NCBI GenBank assembly: GCA_905208635.1
Contig: CAJLPX010000007.1
Location: 20,154-84,153 of the forward strand
DNA from: an uncultured Collinsella sp.
Lineage (GTDB): Bacteria; Actinomycetota; Coriobacteriia; Coriobacteriales; Coriobacteriaceae
DNA: 64,000 nucleotides
Reading direction: 5' to 3'
Below are positions 26,264 to 34,953 of the stretch, in pieces. The translations under genes and the position numbers were made by a program. The stretch's first letter is position 1. Every line of letters begins with the position of its first letter. The notes under the pieces were generated by a model. That model worked only from the letters and a program-made list of their open reading frames with translations. It searched no databases and had not been told where the DNA came from.

Positions 26264-26328
26264 GAAGAAATTCCAAATTGCCGAAAAAATTGTCGGCAGG
26301 TTATGGAACGCGCAGGTAAACTGGGTAG

Positions 26329-27723
26329 CTAATTCAAGTTGAGATGGACCAAAAGAGCTTCGCGCTCGTTGGAAATGTTGTCTTCGATCACGGCGTCGAG
26401 GGCGGAGTTGAGTAGCTGGCCTAGCTCGGGCCCCGGCTTCACACCGGCGCGGATCAGGTCGCCGCCGTTAATGGCGAGCATCTTGAGCGTATAGGGCTCC
26501 CCCGCCTTCAGCAGCTCGTGCGCCATCGCGCGCATCTCCTCAATCGTCTCGACGTAATAGAAGCACGACGGGGCCTTACCAAGTGTGTCAGCACGCTTAA
26601 GATCCATGAGCTCGTCCATCAGACGCGGCGTGTCGATGCCCTCGCCCGAAAGCGCGCGCATCATATTGAGCAGGCAGGAGCGCTCGGGGCGCAGCGGCTT
26701 GTCGTGATATTTGATGAGCAGGCACACGTCGCGCACCAGGTCGTGCGAGAGCGCCAGGCGATCCATAATGACGCGCGCTTTCTTGGCGCCGAGCTCGGGA
26801 TGACCGTAGAAGTGTCCGCTGCCGGCGTGATCGACCGTAAAACACTCGGGCTTGGACACATCGTGCAAAAACGCCGCCCACATAAGGCTCGACGAGGGCG
26901 CGACGCCGTCGCACAGCGCCAGCTCCCCTGCCACCGTCAGCACGCGGGCGATATGCTCGTAGACGTTAAACGCATGATAGACACTGCGTTGATCAAACCC
27001 GCGAGCGGGCGCAAGCTCGGGCACGGCGGCGCAGATGAGCTCGGGATAGCGAAGCATCGCGTCTCCCCCGTGGCCGGTCGAAAGAATGCCCTCAAGCTCA
27101 ATACCCACGCGCTCGCGCGCCACGGCATCGAGCAGCGGCGCGCACTCGGCAAGGGCACGCTTAGTCTCGGGCTCAATAACAAAGTCCAGGCGGCAGGCAA
27201 AACGCACCGCACGCAGCATGCGCAGGGCATCCTCGTTAAAGCGGCGCTTGGGATCGCCGACGGCACGGATCAGCTTTCGCTCCAGATCAACCTGGCCGTC
27301 GTAGCGGTCGACAAGCCCGCGCTCGGGATGCCACGCCATGGCATTGACGGTAAAGTCGCGGCGCGCCAGATCGTCCTCAAGCGACGCCGCACGCTCGACA
27401 CTCTGAGGATGACGCCCGTCGGTATAGAAGCCATCCAGACGGTACGTGGTGACCTCGATGCGCTCGCCATCGGAAATAGCCGTGATTCCGCCAAATTTAA
27501 TGCCCGACTCCACGACCGCAATGCCGGCGGCCTCGAGTGCTGCCTTGGACTCCTGCCACAGGCCGCTGCAGCACATATCAACATCGTGGCTGGGGCGCCC
27601 CATCAGGGCGTCGCGCACCCAACCGCCTACGTACCAAGCCTCAAGACCAGCTGCCTCGAGCGCACGTAGGACGCGCAGGGAGGCAGCTGACGGCTGCGTA
27701 GCGTTAAGCGAAACTGTGCACAT
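26329..27723 (-). CDS. cca: CCA tRNA nucleotidyltransferase with HD domain
   Basis: 464 residues. The nucleotidyltransferase core shows WYVGGWVRDALMGRPSHDVDM, with the DxD catalytic pair in HDVDM, then RRDFTVNAMAWHP and RFNEDALRMLRAVRFA. A C-terminal HD domain follows, with AAFLHDVSKPECF and HFYGHPELG. It adds or repairs the 3' CCA of tRNAs. GGAGG precedes the ATG at 27723. Both local tRNAs already encode CCA, so repair is the likely main task. Confidence 0.92.
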   Translation of the reverse strand: MCTVSLNATQPSAASLRVLRALEAAGLEAWYVGGWVRDALMGRPSHDVDMCCSGLWQESKAALEAAGIAVVESGIKFGGITAISDGERIEVTTYRLDGFYTDGRHPQSVERAASLEDDLARRDFTVNAMAWHPERGLVDRYDGQVDLERKLIRAVGDPKRRFNEDALRMLRAVRFACRLDFVIEPETKRALAECAPLLDAVARERVGIELEGILSTGHGGDAMLRYPELICAAVPELAPARGFDQRSVYHAFNVYEHIARVLTVAGELALCDGVAPSSSLMWAAFLHDVSKPECFTVDHAGSGHFYGHPELGAKKARVIMDRLALSHDLVRDVCLLIKYHDKPLRPERSCLLNMMRALSGEGIDTPRLMDELMDLKRADTLGKAPSCFYYVETIEEMRAMAHELLKAGEPYTLKMLAINGGDLIRAGVKPGPELGQLLNSALDAVIEDNISNEREALLVHLNLN

Positions 27724-27853
27724 TCCTGTGGCCTCCTGCAATTGCGAGTGTATTGATTGTTGGTTCTCAAGAAGTCTAGCAAGAAACAGGAGAAGGCGCA
27801 CACGCGAACCCACTTCGCGCACGATTGAGCCCCAAGGGCTCGACAGCAGGCTT

Positions 27854-27889
27854 AAAAAAGCACCCGTCTCGAAAATCCGAGACGGGTGC
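27854..27889 (-). terminator. Intrinsic terminator of the phosphofructokinase gene
   Basis: Perfect 12-bp stem GCACCCGTCTCG/CGAGACGGGTGC (minus strand) with a 6-base loop, followed by TTTTTT. Confidence 0.9.
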
Positions 27890-27921
27890 TCGACAAGCAA
27901 AGAATGTAACCGTATGCCGCG

Positions 27922-28854
27922 CTAGCAAACCTGACGGATGGCAATACCCTTCTTGTATTCGTCCACCTTGGCAAAATCGCCCAGACCCGGGCACTCGACC
28001 ACGTTGGCGCCGGTGGCCATCGAGAGGCGCAGGGCATCCTCGACGCGCTCGGGGGCGTCGTGCCACACGGACAGGAAGGCAGCGAGCGAGGAATCGCCGG
28101 CGCACACCGTCGACAGCAGCTTGACGTCGAAGGTGCGATTGGCAAACCAGATATGCTCGCCGTTGGAGAAGTACGCGCCGTCGCCACCGAGGGTCAGCAG
28201 CACGTTCTTGGCGCCCTTGGCGTGCAGCTCGGCCATGGCGCCCTTGACGGACTCGTCGTCGCCACCGCTCACCTTGATGCCAAAGATGTCGAGCAGCTCG
28301 TCGTCATTGGGCTTGATCAGCAGCGGCTCCATGGCAATGAGGTCTGCCAGCTGATGGCTCGAGATGTCGAGGACGAACTCGGCCCCCTTGGCCTTGACGC
28401 GGCGCAGGACCTCGGCCAGGAAGCCCTCGGAAGTGTTGGGAGGCAGCGAGCCGCTGATGACCAGGCAGGTCATGTCATCGAGCGAATCGATGAGCTCAAA
28501 CATCTCCTGCTCGTTGGCCTCGTTGATGGCGGCACCGGCGTTGACCATGTTGTACTCGGTGTCAGGGCCGGCGTTGAGGAACACATTGACGCGCGTGATG
28601 CCGTCGGTCCACACGGGCTTGACGGGCACGCCCAAGGCCTCGGCGCCCTTAACGATAAACTCGCCCGAGAAACCGGCGAAAAAGCCCAAGATCGTCGTGT
28701 CGACACCGTAGTGATCAAGGGTGAACGAGACGTTGAGGCCCTTGCCGTTGGGCGTATAGACCGCGTCACGCGTGCGGGTGACGGTGTTGGCGGAAAGACC
28801 GTCGCAGGCGATGTTGTAGTCAATAGCGGGATTTGCAGTGAGCGTATAAATCAT
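27922..28854 (-). CDS. PfkB-family 1-phosphofructokinase-like kinase (paralogue 1)
   Basis: 310 residues of the FruK/LacC branch of PfkB kinases. It starts IYTLTANPAIDYNI. GKGLNVS, FAGFSGEFI, CLVISGSLPPN and IKPNDDELLDIFG follow. The catalytic-base motif is VCAGDSSLAAF, with Cys where GAGD is usual. It likely phosphorylates fructose-1-phosphate or a related PTS product. AAAGGA precedes the ATG at 28854. Separated from its paralogue by a terminator, so it may have its own promoter. Confidence 0.88.
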   Translation of the reverse strand: MIYTLTANPAIDYNIACDGLSANTVTRTRDAVYTPNGKGLNVSFTLDHYGVDTTILGFFAGFSGEFIVKGAEALGVPVKPVWTDGITRVNVFLNAGPDTEYNMVNAGAAINEANEQEMFELIDSLDDMTCLVISGSLPPNTSEGFLAEVLRRVKAKGAEFVLDISSHQLADLIAMEPLLIKPNDDELLDIFGIKVSGGDDESVKGAMAELHAKGAKNVLLTLGGDGAYFSNGEHIWFANRTFDVKLLSTVCAGDSSLAAFLSVWHDAPERVEDALRLSMATGANVVECPGLGDFAKVDEYKKGIAIRQVC

Positions 28855-28983
28855 GAATGTTCCTTTCACGAAGCAACGTGTTAATGAAAGTATATTCCAC
28901 GCATCGGTAAAAGGCTAGGACAACTCGGTAAACGGTGTGGAAGCGATGAAGTACGGCGGGACACCTCTCCCCCGTGGCGGAAC

Positions 28984-29014
28984 AAAAAGGCGCCCCAGCC
29001 GAAACCGGGGCGCC
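28984..29014 (-). terminator. Intrinsic terminator after phosphofructokinase paralogue 2
   Basis: Stem GGCGCCCC/GGGGCGCC on the minus strand with a 10-base loop, then TTTTTG. Confidence 0.88.
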
Positions 29015-29042
29015 ACATGCGCACGAATATGTCGCGTTTCGA

Positions 29043-29975
29043 TTACTGACGATCGAGCTTGCGGACAGCAACGCGCTTGCTATACTCATCGACGTGACCG
29101 AAGTCGCCGATGCCGACGGACTCGGCGACGTTGGCGCCGGTGGCCATAGCGAGCTTCATGGCCTCCTCGACGTTGTCGCGATCCCTGTACCACTTGTGCA
29201 GGAACGCAGCGAGGGTGCAGTCGCCGGCGCAGACGGAAGAAACCAGCTTGATGTTGAACTCACGCTTGGCGTACCAGATGTCCTCGCCGTTGGAGAAGTA
29301 AGCGTCTCCGCGGCTACCACGGGTAAGCAGCACGTTCTGAACGCCAGCGTCGTGAGCCATCTTCATGGCAACGCGGACCTCGTCGTCAGTGTCAACCGGC
29401 ACGCCGAAGATAGCCTTCATCTCGTGATGGTTCGGCTTGATGAGCAGCGGCTTCTTGTGAGCGAGCTCCTTGAGCTTGTCGGAGGAAAGGTCCAGGACGA
29501 CGTCGGCGCCACGAGCCTGAGCGTGCTCCATGACCTGAGCCAGGAAGTCGGGCGTAGCTTTGGGAGGCACGGAGCCGGAGACGATCAGGCACTCAAGATC
29601 GCCCGCGGTGTCCAGGATGTTGTAGAGCTCCTCCTGGTGCTGCGGCGTAATAGGAGCGCCAGGGTTCAGGATGCCGTACTCGTGCTGGCCATCGTTGACG
29701 TAGGTGTTAATGCGCGTGATACCGTCGGTCCAGACCGGGCGGCAGAGGCAACCCAGGTTCATGACCTCCTCGACGATGAACTTGCCCGTAAAGCCAGCGA
29801 AGAAGCCGAGCGCGACGGTGTCGACGCCCATCTTCTTAAAGGCGAAGGACACGTCGAGGCCCTTGCCGTTAGCCGTGTAGCTGGCCGAGCCGGTGCGGAC
29901 GTTCTCGTCGGGCTCGAGCGGAGAGCTCGAAACCGTCATGTCGACAGCCGGGTTAGCGGTTAGCGTGTAGAACAT
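29043..29975 (-). CDS. fruK: PfkB-family 1-phosphofructokinase (paralogue 2)
   Basis: 310 residues, clearly homologous along its full length to the 27922-28854 product (FYTLTANPAVDMTV, GKGLDVSFAF, FAGFTGKFI, CLIVSGSVPP, IKPNHHEMKAIFG, VCAGDCTLAAF). It lies 75 bases after ptsI in the same orientation, so it probably belongs to the ptsH-ptsI-fruK unit. With the fructose-type permease nearby, phosphorylation of fructose-1-phosphate to the 1,6-bisphosphate is the best guess. ATG 29975. Confidence 0.88.
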   Translation of the reverse strand: MFYTLTANPAVDMTVSSSPLEPDENVRTGSASYTANGKGLDVSFAFKKMGVDTVALGFFAGFTGKFIVEEVMNLGCLCRPVWTDGITRINTYVNDGQHEYGILNPGAPITPQHQEELYNILDTAGDLECLIVSGSVPPKATPDFLAQVMEHAQARGADVVLDLSSDKLKELAHKKPLLIKPNHHEMKAIFGVPVDTDDEVRVAMKMAHDAGVQNVLLTRGSRGDAYFSNGEDIWYAKREFNIKLVSSVCAGDCTLAAFLHKWYRDRDNVEEAMKLAMATGANVAESVGIGDFGHVDEYSKRVAVRKLDRQ

Positions 29976-30002
29976 TTACAGTACCCCCTGTATATGTGAG
30001 GG

Positions 30003-30032
30003 CCGCGTGGCAGGCCCATTCCAACCACGCGG
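30003..30032 (-). other. Intercistronic hairpin between ptsI and fruK
   Basis: An 8-bp perfect stem CCGCGTGG/CCACGCGG with a 14-base loop and no U-run. It may protect or process the mRNA between the two genes. Confidence 0.4.
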
Positions 30033-30049
30033 TTACCTCTGATACCAAA

Positions 30050-31753
30050 TTAGCGAGCTGCGGACTCGAGCAGTGCCTTGACCTCGGCGGCGGTGTTGCA
30101 GGCGAGCGCCTTCTCGGCGAGCTCATCGCACTCGGCCTTGGTCCACTGGCTGATGGTCTTGCGGGCGCGCAGGATGGACGGAGCGCTCATCGAGAACTCC
30201 TCCAGGCCCCAGCTGATCAGCAGCGGCTCAAGCAGCGGATCGGCAGCGGCCTCGCCGCACATGCCGACCATGATACCGGCCTTCACGCCGCTCTCGATGA
30301 TGTTCTTGAGCGAGCGGAGCACGGCGGGATAGTACACCTGGTACAGGTTGGAGATGGTGTCGTTGCCACGGTCGGCGCACATGGTGTAGCCGATCAGGTC
30401 GTTGGTGCCGATAGAGAAGAAGTCGGCGACCTCGGCCAGACGGTCAGCGAGCAGCGAAGCGGCAGGCGTCTCGACCATGATGCCGACCTCGATGTTCTCG
30501 TTGAACTTGCGACCCTCCTCGGTCAGCTCGGCCTTGCACTGCTCGACGAGCTCCTTGACGGCCACGACCTCCTCGACGCAGGTAACGAGCGGGATCATGA
30601 TCTTGACGTCACCAAAGGCGCTGGCGCGCAGCAGGGCGCGGAGCTGAACCTTGTACTGGTCGGGATTGGCCAGGCAGTAACGCACGGCGCGGAAGCCCAT
30701 GAAGGGGTTCTCTTCCTTGACCATGTGCAGGTAGGGGATCTCCTTGTCGCCACCCACATCGAGCGTGCGGATGATGACCGGAGCGCCCTTGAGCGCGCTG
30801 GCAACCTTACGGTAAGCGTTGAACTGCTCCTCCTCGGAAGGAAGCTCAGCGGAGTCCATGAACAGGAACTCGGAGCGGAACAGACCAATGGCCTCGGCAT
30901 CGTGATCGAGCGCGTTGGGCACGTCATCGGGGTTACCAATGTTGCAGGCGATGATCTTCTTGATGCCGTCGGCAGTCACAGAAGGCTTGCCGCGGAAGGC
31001 CTCGAGGGCTGCCTTCTCGGCAGCGAAGGCCTCGGCCTTGGCGGTGTAGGCAGCGAGCGTCTCCTCGTCGGGATCGGCCTCGACAACACCCTTGCCACCG
31101 TCGACGACGACAGTCATGCCGTTGCGCAGTGCGGTGCAGCTGTTGGAAACCGAAAGGACAGCCGGGATCTCGAGGGCACGCGCGATGATCGCGGAGTGCG
31201 ACGTGCGGCCACCGGTCTCGGTGACGATACCGGCAACGTGGGCCTTATCGATCGTGGCGGTCATGGACGGCGTAAGGTCGTGCACGACAACGACGGTGTT
31301 CTCGGGCAGGACGGAGAGGTCGACGACCTCCTTGCCCAGCAGCTCGGCCAGAATACCGGTGCGGATGTCGGCGATGTCGGCCGCGCGCAGACGGAACATC
31401 TCGTCGTCCATGGACAGGAACATGTTCTCGAACATGGTCGAGGTGTCCATGAGCGCCTGCTCGGCGCAGGTGCCACCGTCAATGGCGGCGTTGATGGCGT
31501 CGGTCATGCCCGGGTCCTGAGCCAGGACAATATGTCCGCTCATGATCTCGGCCTCGGCCTCGCCCACCGTCTCCTTCATGTGGTCGGCCTGAGCCTGGGT
31601 CTTCTCGCAGAAGACCGAAAGAGCGGTCTGATAGCGCTCCTTCTCTGCTGCCGAATCAGCGACCTCGTGCGGTTCAAACGTCAAGTCGGGATCGACGGCG
31701 ACCATAACGGTGCCGATTCCGATGCCCTCGGATGCGTTGACTCCCTGATACAT
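30050..31753 (-). CDS. ptsI: PTS enzyme I (phosphoenolpyruvate--protein phosphotransferase)
   Basis: 567 residues, the normal EI length. Takes phosphate from PEP to its histidine (His186 in TETGGRTSHSAIIAR) and passes it to HPr. PEP-binding barrel motifs are present: EAIGLFRSEFLFM, IIRTLDVGGDKEIPY, MVETPAASLLAD, FFSIGTNDL and VGMCGEAAADP. AGAGGA six bases ahead supports the ATG at 31753, and an in-frame ATG at 31759 is possible. Lies downstream of ptsH with a hairpin between them. Confidence 0.95.
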   Translation of the reverse strand: MYQGVNASEGIGIGTVMVAVDPDLTFEPHEVADSAAEKERYQTALSVFCEKTQAQADHMKETVGEAEAEIMSGHIVLAQDPGMTDAINAAIDGGTCAEQALMDTSTMFENMFLSMDDEMFRLRAADIADIRTGILAELLGKEVVDLSVLPENTVVVVHDLTPSMTATIDKAHVAGIVTETGGRTSHSAIIARALEIPAVLSVSNSCTALRNGMTVVVDGGKGVVEADPDEETLAAYTAKAEAFAAEKAALEAFRGKPSVTADGIKKIIACNIGNPDDVPNALDHDAEAIGLFRSEFLFMDSAELPSEEEQFNAYRKVASALKGAPVIIRTLDVGGDKEIPYLHMVKEENPFMGFRAVRYCLANPDQYKVQLRALLRASAFGDVKIMIPLVTCVEEVVAVKELVEQCKAELTEEGRKFNENIEVGIMVETPAASLLADRLAEVADFFSIGTNDLIGYTMCADRGNDTISNLYQVYYPAVLRSLKNIIESGVKAGIMVGMCGEAAADPLLEPLLISWGLEEFSMSAPSILRARKTISQWTKAECDELAEKALACNTAAEVKALLESAAR

Positions 31754-31811
31754 TCCCATTCCTCTCTCCGTGCCATGTGATAAAGCGTTTTGCCATATCC
31801 ATGACAAAAGA

Positions 31812-31841
31812 GCGCAGCTACCTTGATACAGGTCACTGCGC
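31812..31841 (-). terminator. Hairpin/attenuator between ptsH and ptsI
   Basis: On the minus strand GCGCAG/CTGCGC outer and ACCT/AGGT inner pairing, followed by TCTTTTG. A partial terminator here would make more HPr than enzyme I, as is common in PTS operons. Confidence 0.5.
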
Positions 31842-31886
31842 CCCCAAGTATGAACTTAATTGTTCAACATGCGACCCGTTTGAGTT

Positions 31887-32150
31887 CTACTCGCCAAGAC
31901 CGCTCTTGATGAGCTCGATGGCAGCAGCCAGAGCCTCGGCCTCATCGGCGCCGTCGCACTTGACCTCGACCTCGGTGCCGCAGGGGATACCAGCAGCCAT
32001 GAGGGCCATCGGGGACTTGCCGTTGACCTCCTTCTCGGGGGTGACGACCGTCACGTCGCAGGCGTACTTGCCCATGGTGGAGGCAAACAGACCAGCCGGA
32101 CGCATGTGCAGACCCTGAGGATTAACGAGGGTAGCCTTCTCAGAAACCAT
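31887..32150 (-). CDS. ptsH: Phosphocarrier protein HPr
   Basis: 87 residues. The active His15 lies in NPQGLHMRPAG, and the regulatory serine region is intact (Ser46 in VNGKSPMALMAAG). HPr relays phosphate from enzyme I to sugar-specific IIA domains. Retention of the Ser46 motif leaves open regulation by an HPr kinase encoded elsewhere. AAGGAG precedes the ATG at 32150. Confidence 0.96.
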   Translation of the reverse strand: MVSEKATLVNPQGLHMRPAGLFASTMGKYACDVTVVTPEKEVNGKSPMALMAAGIPCGTEVEVKCDGADEAEALAAAIELIKSGLGE

Positions 32151-32291
32151 AGTTGACTCCTTTTTTGTGTTTAACCCCTGTCATGCATGCGGCAGGAGTC
32201 AGATTCACGACGTTGTTTATATTAACTCACATCAAACGGTTTTTCATTGTGTTTCGCACGAATTGTTGGACAGATGTCGTTCCTGTACGTT

Positions 32292-32414
32292 CGCCTGCCG
32301 GGCGGGGCGGTTAAGTTTGCTGCTCTACAGTCCTGCGCAAGACGGAAAGCACATTAAGTGCTTTCCTTTGCGTGCGGAACTCGCGACAAACTTAACCGCC
32401 CCGCCCGGCAGGCG
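32292..32414. repeat. Long inverted-repeat element (123 nt)
   Basis: Two perfectly complementary 28-base arms (32292-32319 and 32387-32414, beginning CGCCTGCCGG) flank a 67-base centre. The centre carries its own perfect 9-bp hairpin (GGAAAGCAC/GTGCTTTCC) plus partly complementary flanks, so the whole folds as one long rod. No coding potential, no U-run. It sits in the 527-base gap between ptsH and the fructose PTS gene. The rest of the left part of that gap (32151-32291) should hold the ptsH promoter. Confidence 0.8.
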
Positions 32415-32510
32415 AGCTGCGGAAACTCGGTCGGTCCAGAGCAATATCGTGCGAACGGAATTCTGGCTGAAAATTTGTCCGCTCGGACGATCCGATAGAC
32501 AAGCCGCGCT

Positions 32511-32605
32511 ATCCCCTTCTTCTAACTTGCGGTGAGATCGGGACTGAATTGTGGGTTGAAACGGTTAGACAGTCCTTATCTCACCGCAACTTAGAAGAAG
32601 GGGAT
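32511..32605. repeat. Intergenic palindromic element (family A, copy 2)
   Basis: Arms of 35 bases (32511-32545 and 32571-32605) pair at 32 positions around a 25-base loop. The inner arm sequence TTGCGGTGA-x-AT-x-GGGACTGAAT is shared with the element at 1098-1164. The right arm abuts the fruA terminator. Confidence 0.75.
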
Positions 32606-32644
32606 GAAAAAGGCGGAGGCCCTTGAGAGGGTCTCCGCCTTTGT
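32606..32644 (-). terminator. Intrinsic terminator of the fructose PTS gene
   Basis: AGGCGGAGACCC pairs with GGGCCTCCGCCT (one mismatch) on the minus strand, loop TCTCAA, followed by TTTTTC. Confidence 0.88.
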
Positions 32645-32677
32645 TACAAGGGGCGATATTATTCGCTGACTGGTGGA

Positions 32678-34681
32678 TTAGACCAGGCGGGCGTTGATCG
32701 TCTTGGCGATCTCGGCGGCGTCGGTGGAACCCTTGACGGTGGCACGGAAGTCCTCGTCCATGAGCGCCTCGGCGACCTTGGACAGGATTTTGAGGTGCGT
32801 AGTGCCGGCCTGGGCACCGGGGATGAGCAGGGCGATAGCCACGTTGACGGGAGCGCCGTCCATGGTGTCCCAACCGGTCACGCCGGACTCGTCCTTGACG
32901 ACGATGACGGCAGCCTCGGTAATGGCGTCGGACTTGGCATGCGGGATGGCGAAGCCCTCCATCATGCCCGTGGTGCCCTCGGCCTCGCGGGCCAGGAAGG
33001 CGTTCATGACGGCGTCGGCGTCGCTGGCGATACCGGCCTTGACGGCCTGGTTGGAAACGAAGCTCAGAGCCTCGTCACGAGAAGCGAAGTCCTCGGCGAC
33101 AAAGACATTCTCGACCTTCACGAAGTCGGCAGCCTCGGCCTTAGGGGCCTCAACGGCAGCAGCCTTGGAAGCCTCAACCGGCTTGGCTACAGGAGCGGCC
33201 TTCTGATTCTTCTCGAAGTCGTACTTCTTGAAGGCCACGAACAGGATGCCACCGACCACAGCGCCGATGAGGATCGCGAGGACCCACAGCGGACCGTTCT
33301 CGACAACGGGCAGGACCAGGAAGCCACCGTGGGGCGCCGGATCGTGGACGTTGAACATAATGGTCAGGATCGAGGCGATGGAGGAACCGAGCATCATGAT
33401 GGGCATGACCGGCCAGATGTTCTTGGTCATGAACGGAATGGCGCCCTCGGTGATGTGGGTGCAACCAAGAATGAGGTTGACGATACCGGCGTCGTGATCC
33501 TCCTGGCTGAAGTACTTCTTGCCGACAACGACAGCGAAGGTGGTGATCAGCGGCGGAACGATGCAGGCGGCGGAGACGGCAGCCATGAAGTTGGTGCCGA
33601 AGTTGTAGGTGTCGGTGCCGACGCCGGCGGCCAGGGCCTCGGTGAGCATAGCGGTACCGGTGACGTAAGCAGCCTTGTTGACCGGGCCGCCCATGTCAAC
33701 GGCGCACATGCAGCCGATGGCAAGACCCAGGACAATGGCGCCAGAGGCGGACAGGCCCTTGAGGAAATCCATCATGGCGGTGTTGATGGCAGCCATGGGG
33801 CCGGAGATGCCGAGCATGACCAGGCCGACGATGGCAGTCGAGAACAGCGGGTACAGGAAGATAGCCTTGAGGCCGTCCAGGTTCTTGGGCAGCTTGGAGA
33901 AGACCTTCTCGAGCAGCAGGATGACATAGCCAGCGAGGAAGCCGCCGACGATGCCGCCCAGGAAACCGAAGCCCACGCCGGCGCCGCCGGCGTCGATCAT
34001 ACCGGTCTCGGCGTTAACGGGCAGACCCTGGATGGCGATCATACCGGCAACAAAGCCGGGGACGAGTGCCGGGCGCTTGCCGATGGACTCGGCGATGTAG
34101 GCGGAAAGCACGGGAACCATGAGGTTCATGGCGATGCCGCCGATGATCTTGAGCATAGCGGCAAAGCTGTTGTAGTCAGACGCCGTCGAATCGAAGGACG
34201 TGATGCCCCACAGGAACGAAACGGCGGTCAGGACACCACCGGCGACGACGAAGACCAGCATGTGGCTGACGCCGTTCATGAGGTGCTTGTAGATGATGTG
34301 GCCGATGGACTCCTTCTCCTCGACCTCATCCTCGACATCGGCAGCAGCCGCAACCGAGTCGTCACCCTTGGCGGCGAGCGCGCGGTCGATAAGCTTCCCG
34401 GCTGCCTCGACGGACAGGGCCTTGGAAACACCAACGGAAACCATGCGCTTGCCGGCGAAACGCTCCGCCTGGACATCCTTATCGGCTGCGACGACGACGG
34501 CCTTGGCACCGGCGATCTCGCTCTTGGTGAGCTCGTTCTCGACACCGACCTGGCCATGGGTCTCGACCTTAATGGTCAGACCTCGCTCGGCAGCTGCCTT
34601 CTCCAGCGCCTCCTTCGCCATGAAGGTGTGCGCAATGCCGGTCGGGCAACCGGTGGCGGCGATGATGTCAAACTTAGCCAT
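32678..34681 (-). CDS. fruA: Fructose-type PTS permease, fused IIB-IIC-IIA
   Basis: 667 residues. The IIB domain starts at once, with the phosphorylated Cys12 in ATGCPTGIAHTFMA. IIC (~125-470) is a polytopic transporter with GGIVGGFLAGY, DMGGPVNKAAY and CTHITEGAIPF. An Ala/Lys/Pro linker leads to the IIA domain, whose active histidine is about His581 in GFAIPHAKSDAI. Sugar is probably fructose, delivered as fructose-1-phosphate to the neighbouring PfkB kinases. A mannitol or related hexose is less likely. AAGGAGG fixes the ATG at 34681. Confidence 0.92.
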   Translation of the reverse strand: MAKFDIIAATGCPTGIAHTFMAKEALEKAAAERGLTIKVETHGQVGVENELTKSEIAGAKAVVVAADKDVQAERFAGKRMVSVGVSKALSVEAAGKLIDRALAAKGDDSVAAAADVEDEVEEKESIGHIIYKHLMNGVSHMLVFVVAGGVLTAVSFLWGITSFDSTASDYNSFAAMLKIIGGIAMNLMVPVLSAYIAESIGKRPALVPGFVAGMIAIQGLPVNAETGMIDAGGAGVGFGFLGGIVGGFLAGYVILLLEKVFSKLPKNLDGLKAIFLYPLFSTAIVGLVMLGISGPMAAINTAMMDFLKGLSASGAIVLGLAIGCMCAVDMGGPVNKAAYVTGTAMLTEALAAGVGTDTYNFGTNFMAAVSAACIVPPLITTFAVVVGKKYFSQEDHDAGIVNLILGCTHITEGAIPFMTKNIWPVMPIMMLGSSIASILTIMFNVHDPAPHGGFLVLPVVENGPLWVLAILIGAVVGGILFVAFKKYDFEKNQKAAPVAKPVEASKAAAVEAPKAEAADFVKVENVFVAEDFASRDEALSFVSNQAVKAGIASDADAVMNAFLAREAEGTTGMMEGFAIPHAKSDAITEAAVIVVKDESGVTGWDTMDGAPVNVAIALLIPGAQAGTTHLKILSKVAEALMDEDFRATVKGSTDAAEIAKTINARLV

Positions 34682-34808
34682 GTGTCCCTCCTTTTTAAGT
34701 TTTGCGCCCGCAGGCGCTCCCCTACACGCGCGTCCTTGCGCGCTTTTCCACAACTGAAAGATACCAACCTACCGTCCGCGTGAGAAGAGACAAGGCGCAA
34801 TTCTCCGG

Positions 34809-34851
34809 TGAAAGGTTCTTTCATAACCGTAAACGGTAGGTGAAAGTTTAC
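34809..34851. promoter_or_regulatory. Candidate operator pair between fruA and the RpiR gene
   Basis: Two dyads: TGAAAG-GTT-CTTTCA at 34809-34823 and GTAAAC/GTTTAC with an 11-base spacer at 34829-34851. Both contain GGTGAAAG. They sit between the divergent genes, where an autoregulating RpiR protein would bind. The assignment is inference from symmetry and position. Confidence 0.4.
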
Positions 34852-34953
34852 CATCAACAGTTGAAACGGCAAGGTGTATCTTGTAATTGAAAATCCCCCT
34901 ATACTATGACATTACAAAGCGAGTCCGTTTTTCATGCCAACCAGGAGCCATCC

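Noticed and set aside
32292..32605. CRISPR-like interpretation of the repeated palindromes
   Set aside because: There are no regularly spaced direct repeats with unique spacers. The structures are single hairpins of differing sequence.
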